Of a DNA stretch of 64,000 nt, positions 27,532 through 34,923 are shown piece after piece; the stretch's first letter is position 1, and the number at the start of each line of letters is the position of its first letter. Made by a program: the position numbers and the translations under genes. The stretch is from contig CAVVFA010000001.1 of the NCBI GenBank assembly GCA_963747345.1, positions 1 through 64,000 on the forward strand, given 5' to 3'. The DNA is from GCA-2746795 sp963747345 (GTDB taxonomy: Bacteria; Chloroflexota; Anaerolineae; Promineifilales; Promineifilaceae). The notes below the pieces were generated by a model, which saw only the letters and a list, made by a program, of their open reading frames with translations, did no database searches and was not told where the DNA came from.

Positions 27532-27796
27532 GAGTTCATAATTGAAAACTCACATCCCAAAAGATGACCCCACACTAACCGGAGACGGTTAGCGGTCTGA
27601 GCAAAGCCTGATTTCCTATTTGGAGTCGGGTTCTTTTTTTAAACGCTTGCGTTTGTCAGGCCGGTCTTCAATTGCAATATCTGTCCACAAATCTCCGCCT
27701 TCAATCGCAGCCACTTAGACCTATCTCCGGCATCCTGGATGTGGCAAAAATCCCATATCTCATTGAAGAGGCATAATCACTGGAGGTATTTGACCC

Positions 27797-29003
27797 ATGA
27801 ACAGCAAACAATTTATCGAATTAGAAGAAACATATAGCGCACATAATTATCATCCGCTTGATGTCGTGATTGACCGTGCTGAAGGCGTGTGGGTGTATGA
27901 CGTGGATGGCCATAAATATCTGGACTGTCTTGAGCGCCTATTCGGCCGTGAATCAGGGGCATTGTCACCCCAAAATTATGCAGGCGGCAGTTGAGCAGAT
28001 GGGGCGCGTGACGCTCACCTCCCGCGCGTTCCGCAATGACCAGATGGGTCCGTTCCTCAAGGAATTGTGTGAGCTGACGGGTATGAGATGGCGCTGCCGA
28101 TGAATTCTGGGGCAGAAGCGGTGGAAACGGCCGTTAAAGCCGTGCGTAAATGGGGATATCAAATCAAAGGTGTGCCAGACAATCAGGCCGAAATCATCGT
28201 GTGCAAAGGCAACTTCCATGGCCGCACCACCACCGTCGTCGGTTTCTCCAGCGAAGAAGCCTATAAGGAACAGTTTGGCCCGTTTACCCCTGGGTTTGTG
28301 CTGGTGCCTTATGGCGATCCGACGGCGCTCGAAGCGGCCATTACGCCCAATACCGTTGGCTTTATGCTAGAACCGATTCAGGGCGAAGGCGGCGTGGTGC
28401 TGCCGCCGGCTGGTTATCTCGTATGATGCGGCCGCAATCTGCGCCCGTCATAATGTCTTGCTCATCGCGGACGAAATCCAGACGGGCCTGGGACGCACCG
28501 GTAAACTGTTTGCCAGCGAGTATGAAGGCGTACGCCCCGATGTGATGATCATCGGCAAGGCGTTGAGCGGCGGTTTCTACCCCGTCTCCGCTGTGCTGAC
28601 GGATAAGAATGTGCTGGGTCTCTTCAAACCAGGCGACCATGGCAGCACGTTTGGCGGCAATCCGCTGGGTTCAGCAATTGGTCGAGCGGCACTGCAAGTG
28701 ATTGTTGATGAAGAGTTGGTTGAGCGCTCCCGTGAATTGGGCGCCTATTTCAAAGGGCGTTTGGAACGCATTGAAAGCGATGTCATCAAGGAAGTGCGTG
28801 GCAAAGGGTTGTTTATTGGTGTTGAACTGAATGTGCCGGCACGGCCGTTTTGTGAAGCATTGCAGGAACGGGGTATTTTGTGCAAGGAAACACACGAGAC
28901 TGTGATTCGTTTTGCGCCACCGCTGGTGATTACCAAGGATGAAATCGACTGGGCTTTCGGTCATATTGAAGCGGTATTAATGGCAGAGAAGGCGTTTGCC
29001 TAA
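27797..29003 (+). pseudogene. rocD: Ornithine aminotransferase, class III PLP enzyme, frameshifted
   Basis: Joined across frames the protein is about 400 residues and matches ornithine--oxo-acid transaminase: N-terminal NYHPLDVVIDRAEGVWVYDVDG, then AYSAVNQGHCHP, PMNSGAEAVETAVK, KGNFHGRTTTVVGFS, EPIQGEGGVV, LIADEIQTGLGRTGK (Asp binding the PLP ring) and IIGKALSGGFYPVSAV with the Schiff-base lysine. Three small indels break it: one extra T near 27931, one missing G near 28086 and two missing bases near 28423. It converts ornithine and 2-oxoglutarate to glutamate semialdehyde and glutamate. Every motif is preserved on both sides of each break, so sequence error is likely. Confidence 0.85.
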
Positions 29004-29081
29004 ACTCAGTTAACAGTTTTCAGTTTCCAGTGAATTCGCTGGAAATTGCTTCTGGTTCCCACCCACACCCACTTTTCCGTT

Positions 29082-29117
29082 AGCCCTCCTGTGCGCCTGT
29101 GCATGGGAGGGCTTTGT
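29082..29117 (+). terminator. Intrinsic terminator after rocD
   Basis: AGCCCTCC ... GGAGGGCT followed by TTGTG. The 8-bp GC-rich stem with a short T tract serves rocD and possibly the convergent minus-strand gene. Confidence 0.6.
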
Positions 29118-29130
29118 GATCAGGTGATTG

Positions 29131-29778
29131 TTATCTGACGGAGCCGAGGAAATAGGTAACGGCCGTTTCTCCCCCCTCTTCCGCAATTTCAGCCAGCAGG
29201 GACTCAAATTCAAGTTGGGTGTGCCTGGTTGCGGCGGCCATCGCGTAGGCGAACAAAGGCCCTTGTTTGGGATTATCCAGGTTCATCGCTTCGTGACTAT
29301 TGGGGGGAAAGTAGAACGTTTTCACGAATCGTCCCAGCAAAGGTATGCGATACAAAAGATACAGCGGAATACTGCCATAGCCAGACACCAGGTCCGGCTG
29401 GGTGAGGGGATCGGGGCAGATTTCAATGTCTTCCGGCAAACAGGCAGACAGTCCGCCTTGTTGTGTTGTCCAGAGACGCACCCAGTTGGAATGGGCGTAA
29501 AAATCCTGGCGGGCGTGCAGCAGTCGTCCCAAAGCCGCCAGTGCCGCTTCCCGATTTTTCGTGGACAGGGCGCTGTGGGCAGCTTGCCGCTGTTGCTTGA
29601 TGAAGGCTTCGCCTGCGGCAAAAGCCGAGTTGTCAAAGTGATACTCAGGATGCAGTTGACCGCGCGGCCAGTCCTGGCGCAGGTTGGCGCGAGTGATGAT
29701 GTTCAGGTCGGGCTGGTTGAAGTGGGACTGCAAGACCTGAGTGAGCATCTGACGGTGGTATTTCGCTTCCATGCCCAC
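29131..29778 (-). CDS. Het-C / zinc phospholipase C-like protein
   Basis: 215 residues, all-helical by composition. Motifs such as HPEYHFDNS (about residue 43) and ALGRLLHARQDFYAHSNWVRLW (about 82-103) match the histidine-rich core of Het-C-like and phospholipase C/S1-nuclease-fold proteins, in which H-x3-D and H-x-N residues bind metal. No signal peptide is visible, so it is probably cytoplasmic. The reaction is unknown; hydrolysis of a phosphoester is a guess from fold only. It converges with rocD and is divergent from the DUF1499 gene. The large open frame on the opposite strand is antisense and is not called. Intact. Confidence 0.6.
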   Translation of the reverse strand: MGMEAKYHRQMLTQVLQSHFNQPDLNIITRANLRQDWPRGQLHPEYHFDNSAFAAGEAFIKQQRQAAHSALSTKNREAALAALGRLLHARQDFYAHSNWVRLWTTQQGGLSACLPEDIEICPDPLTQPDLVSGYGSIPLYLLYRIPLLGRFVKTFYFPPNSHEAMNLDNPKQGPLFAYAMAAATRHTQLEFESLLAEIAEEGGETAVTYFLGSVR

Positions 29779-29922
29779 ATTATGCCTTGCCGGTGGCGAA
29801 AGGCAAAAACAATTAACTGGAAACAGTGAACTTGAAAACGATTAGCACGGTGAATCGACTTGGCGTCAATCCCTTAAGGTTTTTACAATCTGCTACAATA
29901 AAACTTTGAAAGGAAAACGATA

Positions 29923-30399
29923 ATGAAGATATTAAAATGGCTTTTGATACTGGTGGCGGTTGGCCTGGGCTTGTTTTTTGTATTGCGCTGGCTGGTGGGG
30001 CGGGCGAGTGTGATGCCGGAGAATTTGGGAGTGGCAAATAGTCGTTTAGCCGCCTGCCCCTCCAGTCCCAACTGTGTCTCCACGTATGATACAGATGAAG
30101 AACATGGTATGGAGGCGCTGGTGCTTGAGGGGGAAACGGCCGTTGCTCAAGCCAAACTCCTCGCCATCATCCAGACCATGCCAAACAGCACCCTCATCAC
30201 CAACGAACCAGGCTACCTCCACGCCGAATTTCGCTCATCAATCTGGCGCTTTGTTGATGATGTGGAGGTCTATTTTGACGAGGAAGCGGGACTGATTCAC
30301 TTTCGTTCGGCCGCGCGGCTCGGTCAAGGCGATGGCGGTGTAAACCGCAGGCGGATAGAGGCGATTCAGACGGAGTATGTGGAAACTATCCAGAATTAG
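29923..30399 (+). CDS. DUF1499 domain protein with N-terminal membrane anchor
   Basis: 158 residues. One membrane helix (WLLILVAVGLGLFFVLRWLVG) is followed by the DUF1499 domain: PENLGVANSRLAACPSSPNCVST, containing the typical C-P-x-S-P-N-C motif, then YLHAEFRSSIWRFVDDVEVYFD and IHFRSAARLGQGDGGVNRRRIE. Function of the family is unknown; the two cysteines may form a disulphide outside the cytoplasm. AAAGGA upstream of ATG 29923 supports the start. Followed by a tandem pair of 113-bp palindromic elements. Confidence 0.85.
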   Translation: MKILKWLLILVAVGLGLFFVLRWLVGRASVMPENLGVANSRLAACPSSPNCVSTYDTDEEHGMEALVLEGETAVAQAKLLAIIQTMPNSTLITNEPGYLHAEFRSSIWRFVDDVEVYFDEEAGLIHFRSAARLGQGDGGVNRRRIEAIQTEYVETIQN

Positions 30400-30489
30400 A
30401 TGCCTGTAAAAAATAGCGAGCTATATTTTTGAGATTAGAGATTGTTCCATCTTTAATCTCGTTGGTGTCATGAAGTTTTCGCCACTATT

Positions 30490-30602
30490 TAGGTAAACCA
30501 CAAAAAGTTCTTAAAATTACCAACACGCAAAATTGTGGTTTCCTTCAAGGAAAAGCGGGTTTTGCACAATTTTATTTCCAAAAACTTTCCCGCTTTTACC
30601 TA
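30490..30602 (+). repeat. 113-bp TA-flanked palindromic element, copy A
   Basis: It begins TAGGTAAACCACAAAAAG and ends CCCGCTTTTACCTA. Internally it has AACCACAA/TTGTGGTT, TCCTTCAAGGA and AAAAGCGGG/CCCGCTTTT inverted repeats. It shares its final TA with copy B, so the two lie in exact tandem with a 111-bp period. Confidence 0.85.
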
Positions 30603-30713
30603 GGTAAACCACAAAAAGTTCTTAAAATTACCAACACGCAAAATTGTGGTTTCCTTCAAGGAAAAGCGGGTTTTGCACAATTTTATTTCCAAAAACTTTC
30701 CCGCTTTTACCTA
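30601..30713 (+). repeat. 113-bp TA-flanked palindromic element, copy B
   Basis: Identical to copy A by eye. The pair lies between the DUF1499 gene and nrfH. Other copies are at 49556-49668 (inverted) and 55681-55793. Confidence 0.85.
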
Positions 30714-30783
30714 ACCCGGTGAGTAAATTCATGATGGCTGGCCCGTTCGACTGCACTGGAAGGCTCTTCGCCGATTCAAGACC

Positions 30784-30801
30784 AGCCCGCGAAGGCGGGC
30801 T
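30784..30801. other. Short hairpin upstream of nrfH
   Basis: AGCCCGC/GCGGGCT with a 4-base loop, no T-run. It lies in the nrfH leader region 85 bases before the -10 box. Confidence 0.35.
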
Positions 30802-30883
30802 TCGTAAAGGGTAGGCGCGGTTTTAACCGCTGGCTTACCTTGCCGCCGTCATTGCGTTAACGCAATGACGGCAACCAGCACTC

Positions 30884-30892
30884 TGGTATAAT
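30884..30892 (+). promoter_or_regulatory. Extended -10 promoter for nrfHA
   Basis: TGGTATAAT, an extended -10 box (TGn plus a perfect TATAAT at 30887-30892), 78 bases upstream of the nrfH start. The -35 region is weak, as is usual with extended -10 promoters. The palindrome TTGCGTTAACGCAA lies just upstream (30853-30866) and could be an operator. Confidence 0.5.
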
Positions 30893-30969
30893 AGTGCCTG
30901 TTTACGGTGACCGTATGGCGATTTTCAAAATCGCCCACACCTGCAAGGCACGATAAAAGGACACCACTT

Positions 30970-31473
30970 ATGGCCGAATCAAACAATCCTGAACCAACAC
31001 CCTCCCGAATGCACCGGGCATTTACCAGCGTACCCCTCTGGTCTTGGGTGCTGCTCGTTGGCGTTATTGGCGCCATTATCGGCCTTGGCGGTTACACCTT
31101 CGCCTACGCCGAAGGTGCATCATACTTCTCCAATGATCCGTCAGCCTGCGTCAACTGCCATGTGATGCAAGAAGTCTACGACGGCTGGAATCATGGCAGC
31201 CACAAAGACTTCGCTGGCTGCAACGACTGCCACACACCCCACACGTTCTTTGCCAAATACGCTGTCAAAGGTCTCAATGGTTGGAACCACAGTAAAGCCT
31301 TTACTACCGGTAATTATCCCAACCCCATCCGCATTACAGACCTGAACCGGCAAGTAGCCTACGATAACTGTATCGCCTGCCATGGTGAATTGGTTAGCGC
31401 CATTAGCCACGAAGGCGACGAAAACCCCACCGACTGCCTGACTTGCCACCGCGGGGTTGGGCATGGTAAATAA
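30970..31473 (+). CDS. nrfH: Cytochrome c nitrite reductase small subunit NrfH
   Basis: I chose ATG 30970 (AAAAGGA 9 bases upstream) over an upstream in-frame ATG at 30907. 167 residues: one N-terminal membrane anchor (LWSWVLLVGVIGAIIGLGGYTF), then four CxxCH haem sites (CVNCH, CNDCH, CIACH, CLTCH) in NapC/NirT spacing. NrfH takes electrons from menaquinol and passes them to NrfA on the outer face of the membrane. The nrfA gene follows after 189 bases. Intact. Confidence 0.92.
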   Translation: MAESNNPEPTPSRMHRAFTSVPLWSWVLLVGVIGAIIGLGGYTFAYAEGASYFSNDPSACVNCHVMQEVYDGWNHGSHKDFAGCNDCHTPHTFFAKYAVKGLNGWNHSKAFTTGNYPNPIRITDLNRQVAYDNCIACHGELVSAISHEGDENPTDCLTCHRGVGHGK

Positions 31474-31616
31474 AACAGGAGCAGCCGCGAACGCGGTAAG
31501 GATACCGCAGCTACTGTACACTGTTTTTGTCCCGAATGTCTCTGTGACGCTTTGCCATATTTTATTATTCAGAGGAGACGACACCGACTGTCGTTGACCA
31601 CCATCAATGAAAATCC

Positions 31617-31643
31617 GTAACGCGATTTGCCAAATCGCGCTAC
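31617..31643. repeat. Dispersed 27-bp palindrome, copy 2
   Basis: Same arms (GCGATTTG/CAAATCGC) as at 18935 and 46684. Here it lies directly upstream of the nrfA ribosome-binding site (GAGGAG), within the nrfH-nrfA spacer, where a hairpin could affect relative expression of the two subunits. Confidence 0.75.
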
Positions 31644-31662
31644 ATTTTCTGAGGAGAAACAT

Positions 31663-32997
31663 ATGAGTACCACAACACCACCTGAACCTAAAAGCAAACG
31701 GCCGTTTATATTCATGATCATTGCCTTAGTTGTTGGTTTCATCGTCATCATCGGTCTGGCGGCTCTGCTGATGAGCATTCAACAGCATAAGGCCGAAACT
31801 GTCGAATATCCCCTGAAGGTCGTCGAAGTGAGTCCCGACGAACTGGACCCGGCCGTCTGGGGTCAAAACTTCCCCCGCCAATACGATTCCTTTTTGCGCA
31901 CGGAAGAAACCACCACAGAAACCCCCTATGGCGGCTCAGTGCCCTACAGCAAACTGGAACGTTATCCGGCTATGGTGCGCTTGTGGGCTGGCTACGCCTT
32001 CAGCAAAGACCACAACGAAGAGCGCGGCCACTTCTATACCACCACCGACCAGAAAAATACCCAGCGCGTGGTGCTGGTCGATCAGCCGGCCGCCTGTGCC
32101 AACTGCCATGCCGCCGAAGCACCGCAAATGATCGCCGAAATGGGTTGGGAAGAGTTCAACCACACTCCTTATAACGATCTTAAAGATCAATTCCACATTG
32201 GCTCCTCCTGCGCCGACTGCCACGACCCGGAAACAATGGACTTGCGTATTACCCGGCCCGCGCTTGTCAATGCCCTTGCCGATCAGGGTATCGATTGGAC
32301 TGAGGCCAGCCGCCAGGAAATGCGCACCTACGTTTGTGCCCAATGCCACGTCGAATATTATTTTCAGGGCGACAACAAGGTGTTGACCTTCCCCTGGAGT
32401 CAGGGCTACAACATTGACAACATCGAAGCCTATTATGACGAAGCCGGTTTCAAGGATTGGGTTCACGCCGAAACCAACGCGCCCATGATCAAAATCCAGC
32501 ATCCAGAATTTGAAATGTGGAACAGCAGTCTCCACGCCCAGTCTGGCGTTTCTTGTGCTGACTGCCACATGCCCTACATGCGCGAAGGGGCGGTGAAAGT
32601 TTCTGACCACTGGCTGCGCAGTCCGCTGAACAATGTCAATAACGCCTGCGGCACCTGCCATGAGCAGGACGAGGAAATGCTTAAACAGCGCATCACCACC
32701 ATCCAGGATCGGACGGCGCAACTGCTGCGCCTGTCTGAAGATGCGCTTATTGACGCCATAGATGCCATTGTGGCCGCTCAGGATGCGGGGGCGACTGATG
32801 AACAATTGGCTGAGGCACGCGAGCTGCACCGGCGGGCTTCCCTGCGTTGGGACTTTGTCTCGTCGGAAAACAGTACGGGCTTCCACAGCCCGCAAGAAGC
32901 GGCGCGGGTGCTGGCGATGTCGATTGACTTTGCCCGCCAGGCCCAATTAGCCGCCGAACAGGTTACGCCTGCCCCGGCCGCAAACGCCACCCAATAA
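31663..32997 (+). CDS. nrfA: Ammonia-forming cytochrome c nitrite reductase NrfA (all-CxxCH type)
   Basis: 445 residues from ATG 31663 (GAGGAG 9 bases upstream). An N-terminal helix (FIFMIIALVVGFIVIIGLAALL) acts as signal or anchor. Five haem sites are visible: CANCH, CADCH, CAQCH, CADCH, CGTCH. The active-site haem, usually CxxCK, has CANCH here, as known for some other NrfA lineages. Catalytic surroundings are kept: NEERGH (Arg), CHVEYYF (Tyr) and KIQHPEFEMW (His). It reduces nitrite to ammonium with six electrons, supplied through NrfH. The pair indicates respiratory or detoxifying nitrite ammonification. Intact. Confidence 0.92.
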   Translation: MSTTTPPEPKSKRPFIFMIIALVVGFIVIIGLAALLMSIQQHKAETVEYPLKVVEVSPDELDPAVWGQNFPRQYDSFLRTEETTTETPYGGSVPYSKLERYPAMVRLWAGYAFSKDHNEERGHFYTTTDQKNTQRVVLVDQPAACANCHAAEAPQMIAEMGWEEFNHTPYNDLKDQFHIGSSCADCHDPETMDLRITRPALVNALADQGIDWTEASRQEMRTYVCAQCHVEYYFQGDNKVLTFPWSQGYNIDNIEAYYDEAGFKDWVHAETNAPMIKIQHPEFEMWNSSLHAQSGVSCADCHMPYMREGAVKVSDHWLRSPLNNVNNACGTCHEQDEEMLKQRITTIQDRTAQLLRLSEDALIDAIDAIVAAQDAGATDEQLAEARELHRRASLRWDFVSSENSTGFHSPQEAARVLAMSIDFARQAQLAAEQVTPAPAANATQ

Positions 32998-33007
32998 GAT
33001 TTAGGAT

Positions 33008-33046
33008 AGAGATGAACACGGATTTTTGTCCGTGTTCATCTCTGTT
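33008..33046 (+). terminator. Intrinsic terminator after nrfA
   Basis: AGAGATGAACACGGA ... TCCGTGTTCATCTCT is a perfect 15-bp stem with a TTTTTG loop followed by GTTT. It ends the nrfHA unit. Confidence 0.85.
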
Positions 33047-33138
33047 TCAGCAGGTGTTCCCCGATTGACGATTACTCCCCACACGACCATTAACCGTTGA
33101 GAATTAACTAATCAAACGGCCGTTCTCCCCAAAATAAA

Positions 33139-33417
33139 TCAATGATGTGAGGCCACGTAATTCCGCAAAACTTCATCCATGCGAGTCTGCCAGCCTTTGC
33201 CAGTCGATTTAAAATACTCGACTACTTCAGGGCTGTAGCGCACAGACAAGAGAATCTTAGAGGTCTCTGCTTTTGGTCTGCCTCGTGCCGATTTTGAGAG
33301 TGCGACTAGCTCAGGATCGACTTCAGTCATAGGCTTCGCCTGTGCCAACATTTCATCTGTCCATTCGGCATTTTCTTCGTCAATCCATTCAGGATTTGGC
33401 GTTTTTGTTTGGGTCAT
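33139..33417 (-). CDS. BrnA-like antitoxin without a visible BrnT toxin
   Basis: 93 residues from ATG 33417 (AAGGAA 9 bases upstream). The C-terminal half reads SKILLSVRYSPEVVEYFKSTGKGWQTRMDEVL, the ribbon-helix-helix of BrnA/DUF4415 antitoxins, and the N-terminal half is acidic. In typical systems brnT lies just upstream and overlaps brnA; here the upstream 180 bases carry no such gene, so this is an orphan. It probably binds DNA as a dimer and may act as a stand-alone regulator or a defence against an outside toxin. Confidence 0.75.
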   Translation of the reverse strand: MTQTKTPNPEWIDEENAEWTDEMLAQAKPMTEVDPELVALSKSARGRPKAETSKILLSVRYSPEVVEYFKSTGKGWQTRMDEVLRNYVASHH

Positions 33418-33597
33418 AATCAATTTTCCTTGTTATTTGTGTAGCTACGATAATATCAAAAAGTAATAGATGTCTCAACGATTGGCTATTAACCCGACGC
33501 ATCCCATTGATAACACCCTTACACCGCCTGCGACTTTTCATCCAATTTCGGATAATATTCGGTAAGCATGTCGCTTCATAGGAGTTGGTGAAAACGT

Positions 33598-34146
33598 ATG
33601 ATCAAAACATTTGCAGAAGCCCGTTTGTTGATTCAGGAATTGAAGATATGCACGATATTCGAAAGTGCCAAAACTGAACTGCCATCGCTGTGGGAATACG
33701 TCGATTTACCAGAAAAGCAGGCAGGCGAAAAAGGGTGGAGTGAAAAGGTAACGGCCGTTTGGGATTGGAAGAACCGTCTGCCAGCCGAATATCCCGACGA
33801 GATTTTCTACGGCAAAATCAAAGGCGGCTTTGCCGTCTTGATGACCATCGACTATTTGCGCGACGTGCATTTTGCGGTCGCCTACAAAAGCGTCTACGCG
33901 CTGAACCGTTTGGCAGAGCATATTTACGAGAAGGTGCGCCAGGAGCCGTGGGAAACGGGCGACCTGCGCAACGAGGTGATTGAGGAAATCGGCTGTTCTA
34001 AAAGCCAGTTCGATACCGCCTTAAAGAATCTTCAGATTTCCATGAATATCGTGCGCTCCAACGACCCTGACATCGAGCGGGATACCTGGCTGGCCTTTCA
34101 TGAATTGTATCCTGACATTTGGGCGGCCCATGTCATGGAGGAATGA
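33598..34146 (+). CDS. AlkZ-related winged-helix protein
   Basis: 182 residues. The layout (N-terminal helix, LPSLWEYVDL, WDWKNRLPAEYPDEIFYGKIKGGFAVLM, then a winged-helix part TGDLRNEVIEEIGCSKSQFDTALKNLQISMNIVRS) matches short AlkZ-related proteins, which share the winged-helix repeats of the DNA glycosylase AlkZ but lack most of it. A role in DNA binding or repair is therefore an inference from the family. GGAG about 12 bases upstream of ATG 33598. Single gene on its strand; divergent from the BrnA-like gene, so the two may share the 180-bp control region. Confidence 0.55.
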   Translation: MIKTFAEARLLIQELKICTIFESAKTELPSLWEYVDLPEKQAGEKGWSEKVTAVWDWKNRLPAEYPDEIFYGKIKGGFAVLMTIDYLRDVHFAVAYKSVYALNRLAEHIYEKVRQEPWETGDLRNEVIEEIGCSKSQFDTALKNLQISMNIVRSNDPDIERDTWLAFHELYPDIWAAHVMEE

Positions 34147-34308
34147 GGTTGCAGAAATAGCGTAACGGCCGTTCCCCTTCCCAATCCCCAATCCACATTC
34201 CCTCCCCAACTCTAAAATTGCCTGTTATATAATTCATTAAACCAACGACATAGTTATCAGAACGGGCGCACACGTGTTATGGCGCCCCAAAAAACGGGAG
34301 ATAGATAC

Positions 34309-34923
34309 ATGTACTTACCCGCTGAAAGAATGCTGCCCTGGCTGGTAACGGCCGTTCTCGCCGATTTGCCCGCAGTCGCTGAGACAGACGCCGAACTGGT
34401 CCGGTCAGCACAACAAGATTTGCGCAAATTTAGTGACCTGTATGATCGTTACGTGGATCGCGTTTACCGCTACCTGCTCATCCGGATGGGCAATGTGGCC
34501 GACGCCGAAGATGTAACCTCGCAAACATTCATGGCTGCCCTGGAAAACCTGCACCGCTACCACGGAGAACGGCCGTTTCTGGCCTGGCTGTTCGGCATCG
34601 CTAAAAACAAACGAGCCGATTTCTACCGCCAGCAAAAACCAGAAGCCGACCTGGAAACGGCCGTTTCCCTAGCGATTTCCGACGAACAATCCACCGACGA
34701 CTACGTAGACAAGCGGCTGCAAATTGAAACCATAAGCCGAAAATTGCAGACCATCGCCCCCGACCGCGCCGAAGCCCTCTCCCTACGCCTTTTTGGCAAT
34801 ATGGAGATACCAGAAATCGCTCACTTTATGGGCAAACAAGAACCGGCCATACGAATGCTCATCCATCGCGGCCTGCGTGACTTACAAGCACAACTTAGTC
34901 TTGACGACGAGGAGCTGTCATGA
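34309..34923 (+). CDS. ECF-type RNA polymerase sigma factor
   Basis: 204 residues. I chose ATG 34309 (GGGAGA 9 bases upstream) over 34279. Sigma region 2 is clear: FSDLYDRYVDRVYRYLLIRMGNVADAEDVTSQTFMAALENL then FLAWLFGIAKNKRADFYRQQ. Region 4 is LSLRLFGNMEIPEIAHFMGKQEPAIRMLIHRGLRDL. It recruits core polymerase to a small set of promoters, usually for envelope stress. Its stop overlaps the start of the next gene (ATGA at 34920-34923), so the two are translationally coupled, the usual layout for a sigma factor and its anti-sigma partner. Confidence 0.9.
   Translation: MYLPAERMLPWLVTAVLADLPAVAETDAELVRSAQQDLRKFSDLYDRYVDRVYRYLLIRMGNVADAEDVTSQTFMAALENLHRYHGERPFLAWLFGIAKNKRADFYRQQKPEADLETAVSLAISDEQSTDDYVDKRLQIETISRKLQTIAPDRAEALSLRLFGNMEIPEIAHFMGKQEPAIRMLIHRGLRDLQAQLSLDDEELS

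Larger units (their letters stand above)
27263..27796. other. Intergenic region with nested palindrome, promoter and possible leader
   Basis: 534 bases without a gene. It contains the nested inverted repeats (27274-27434), a promoter-like pair (27501-27531), and a possible RNA leader at 27540-27640 with the hairpin AACCGGAGACGGTT and a closing GGGTTCTTTTTTT. The leader matches no riboswitch class that I recognise. Confidence 0.45.

Noticed and set aside
27540..27640. Riboswitch ahead of ornithine aminotransferase
   Set aside because: There is a small hairpin and a T-run, but I could not match conserved bases of any class (guanidine, c-di-GMP, fluoride, T-box), so it is only noted as a possible leader.
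29128..29829. Plus-strand open frame opposite the Het-C-like gene
   Set aside because: The minus strand has the conserved HARQDFYAHSNW motif; the opposite frame has none.
31936..32946. Long minus-strand open frame opposite nrfA
   Set aside because: It is antisense to a clear NrfA with five haem motifs, has His/Val-rich composition typical of shadow frames in GC-rich DNA, and has no ribosome site.
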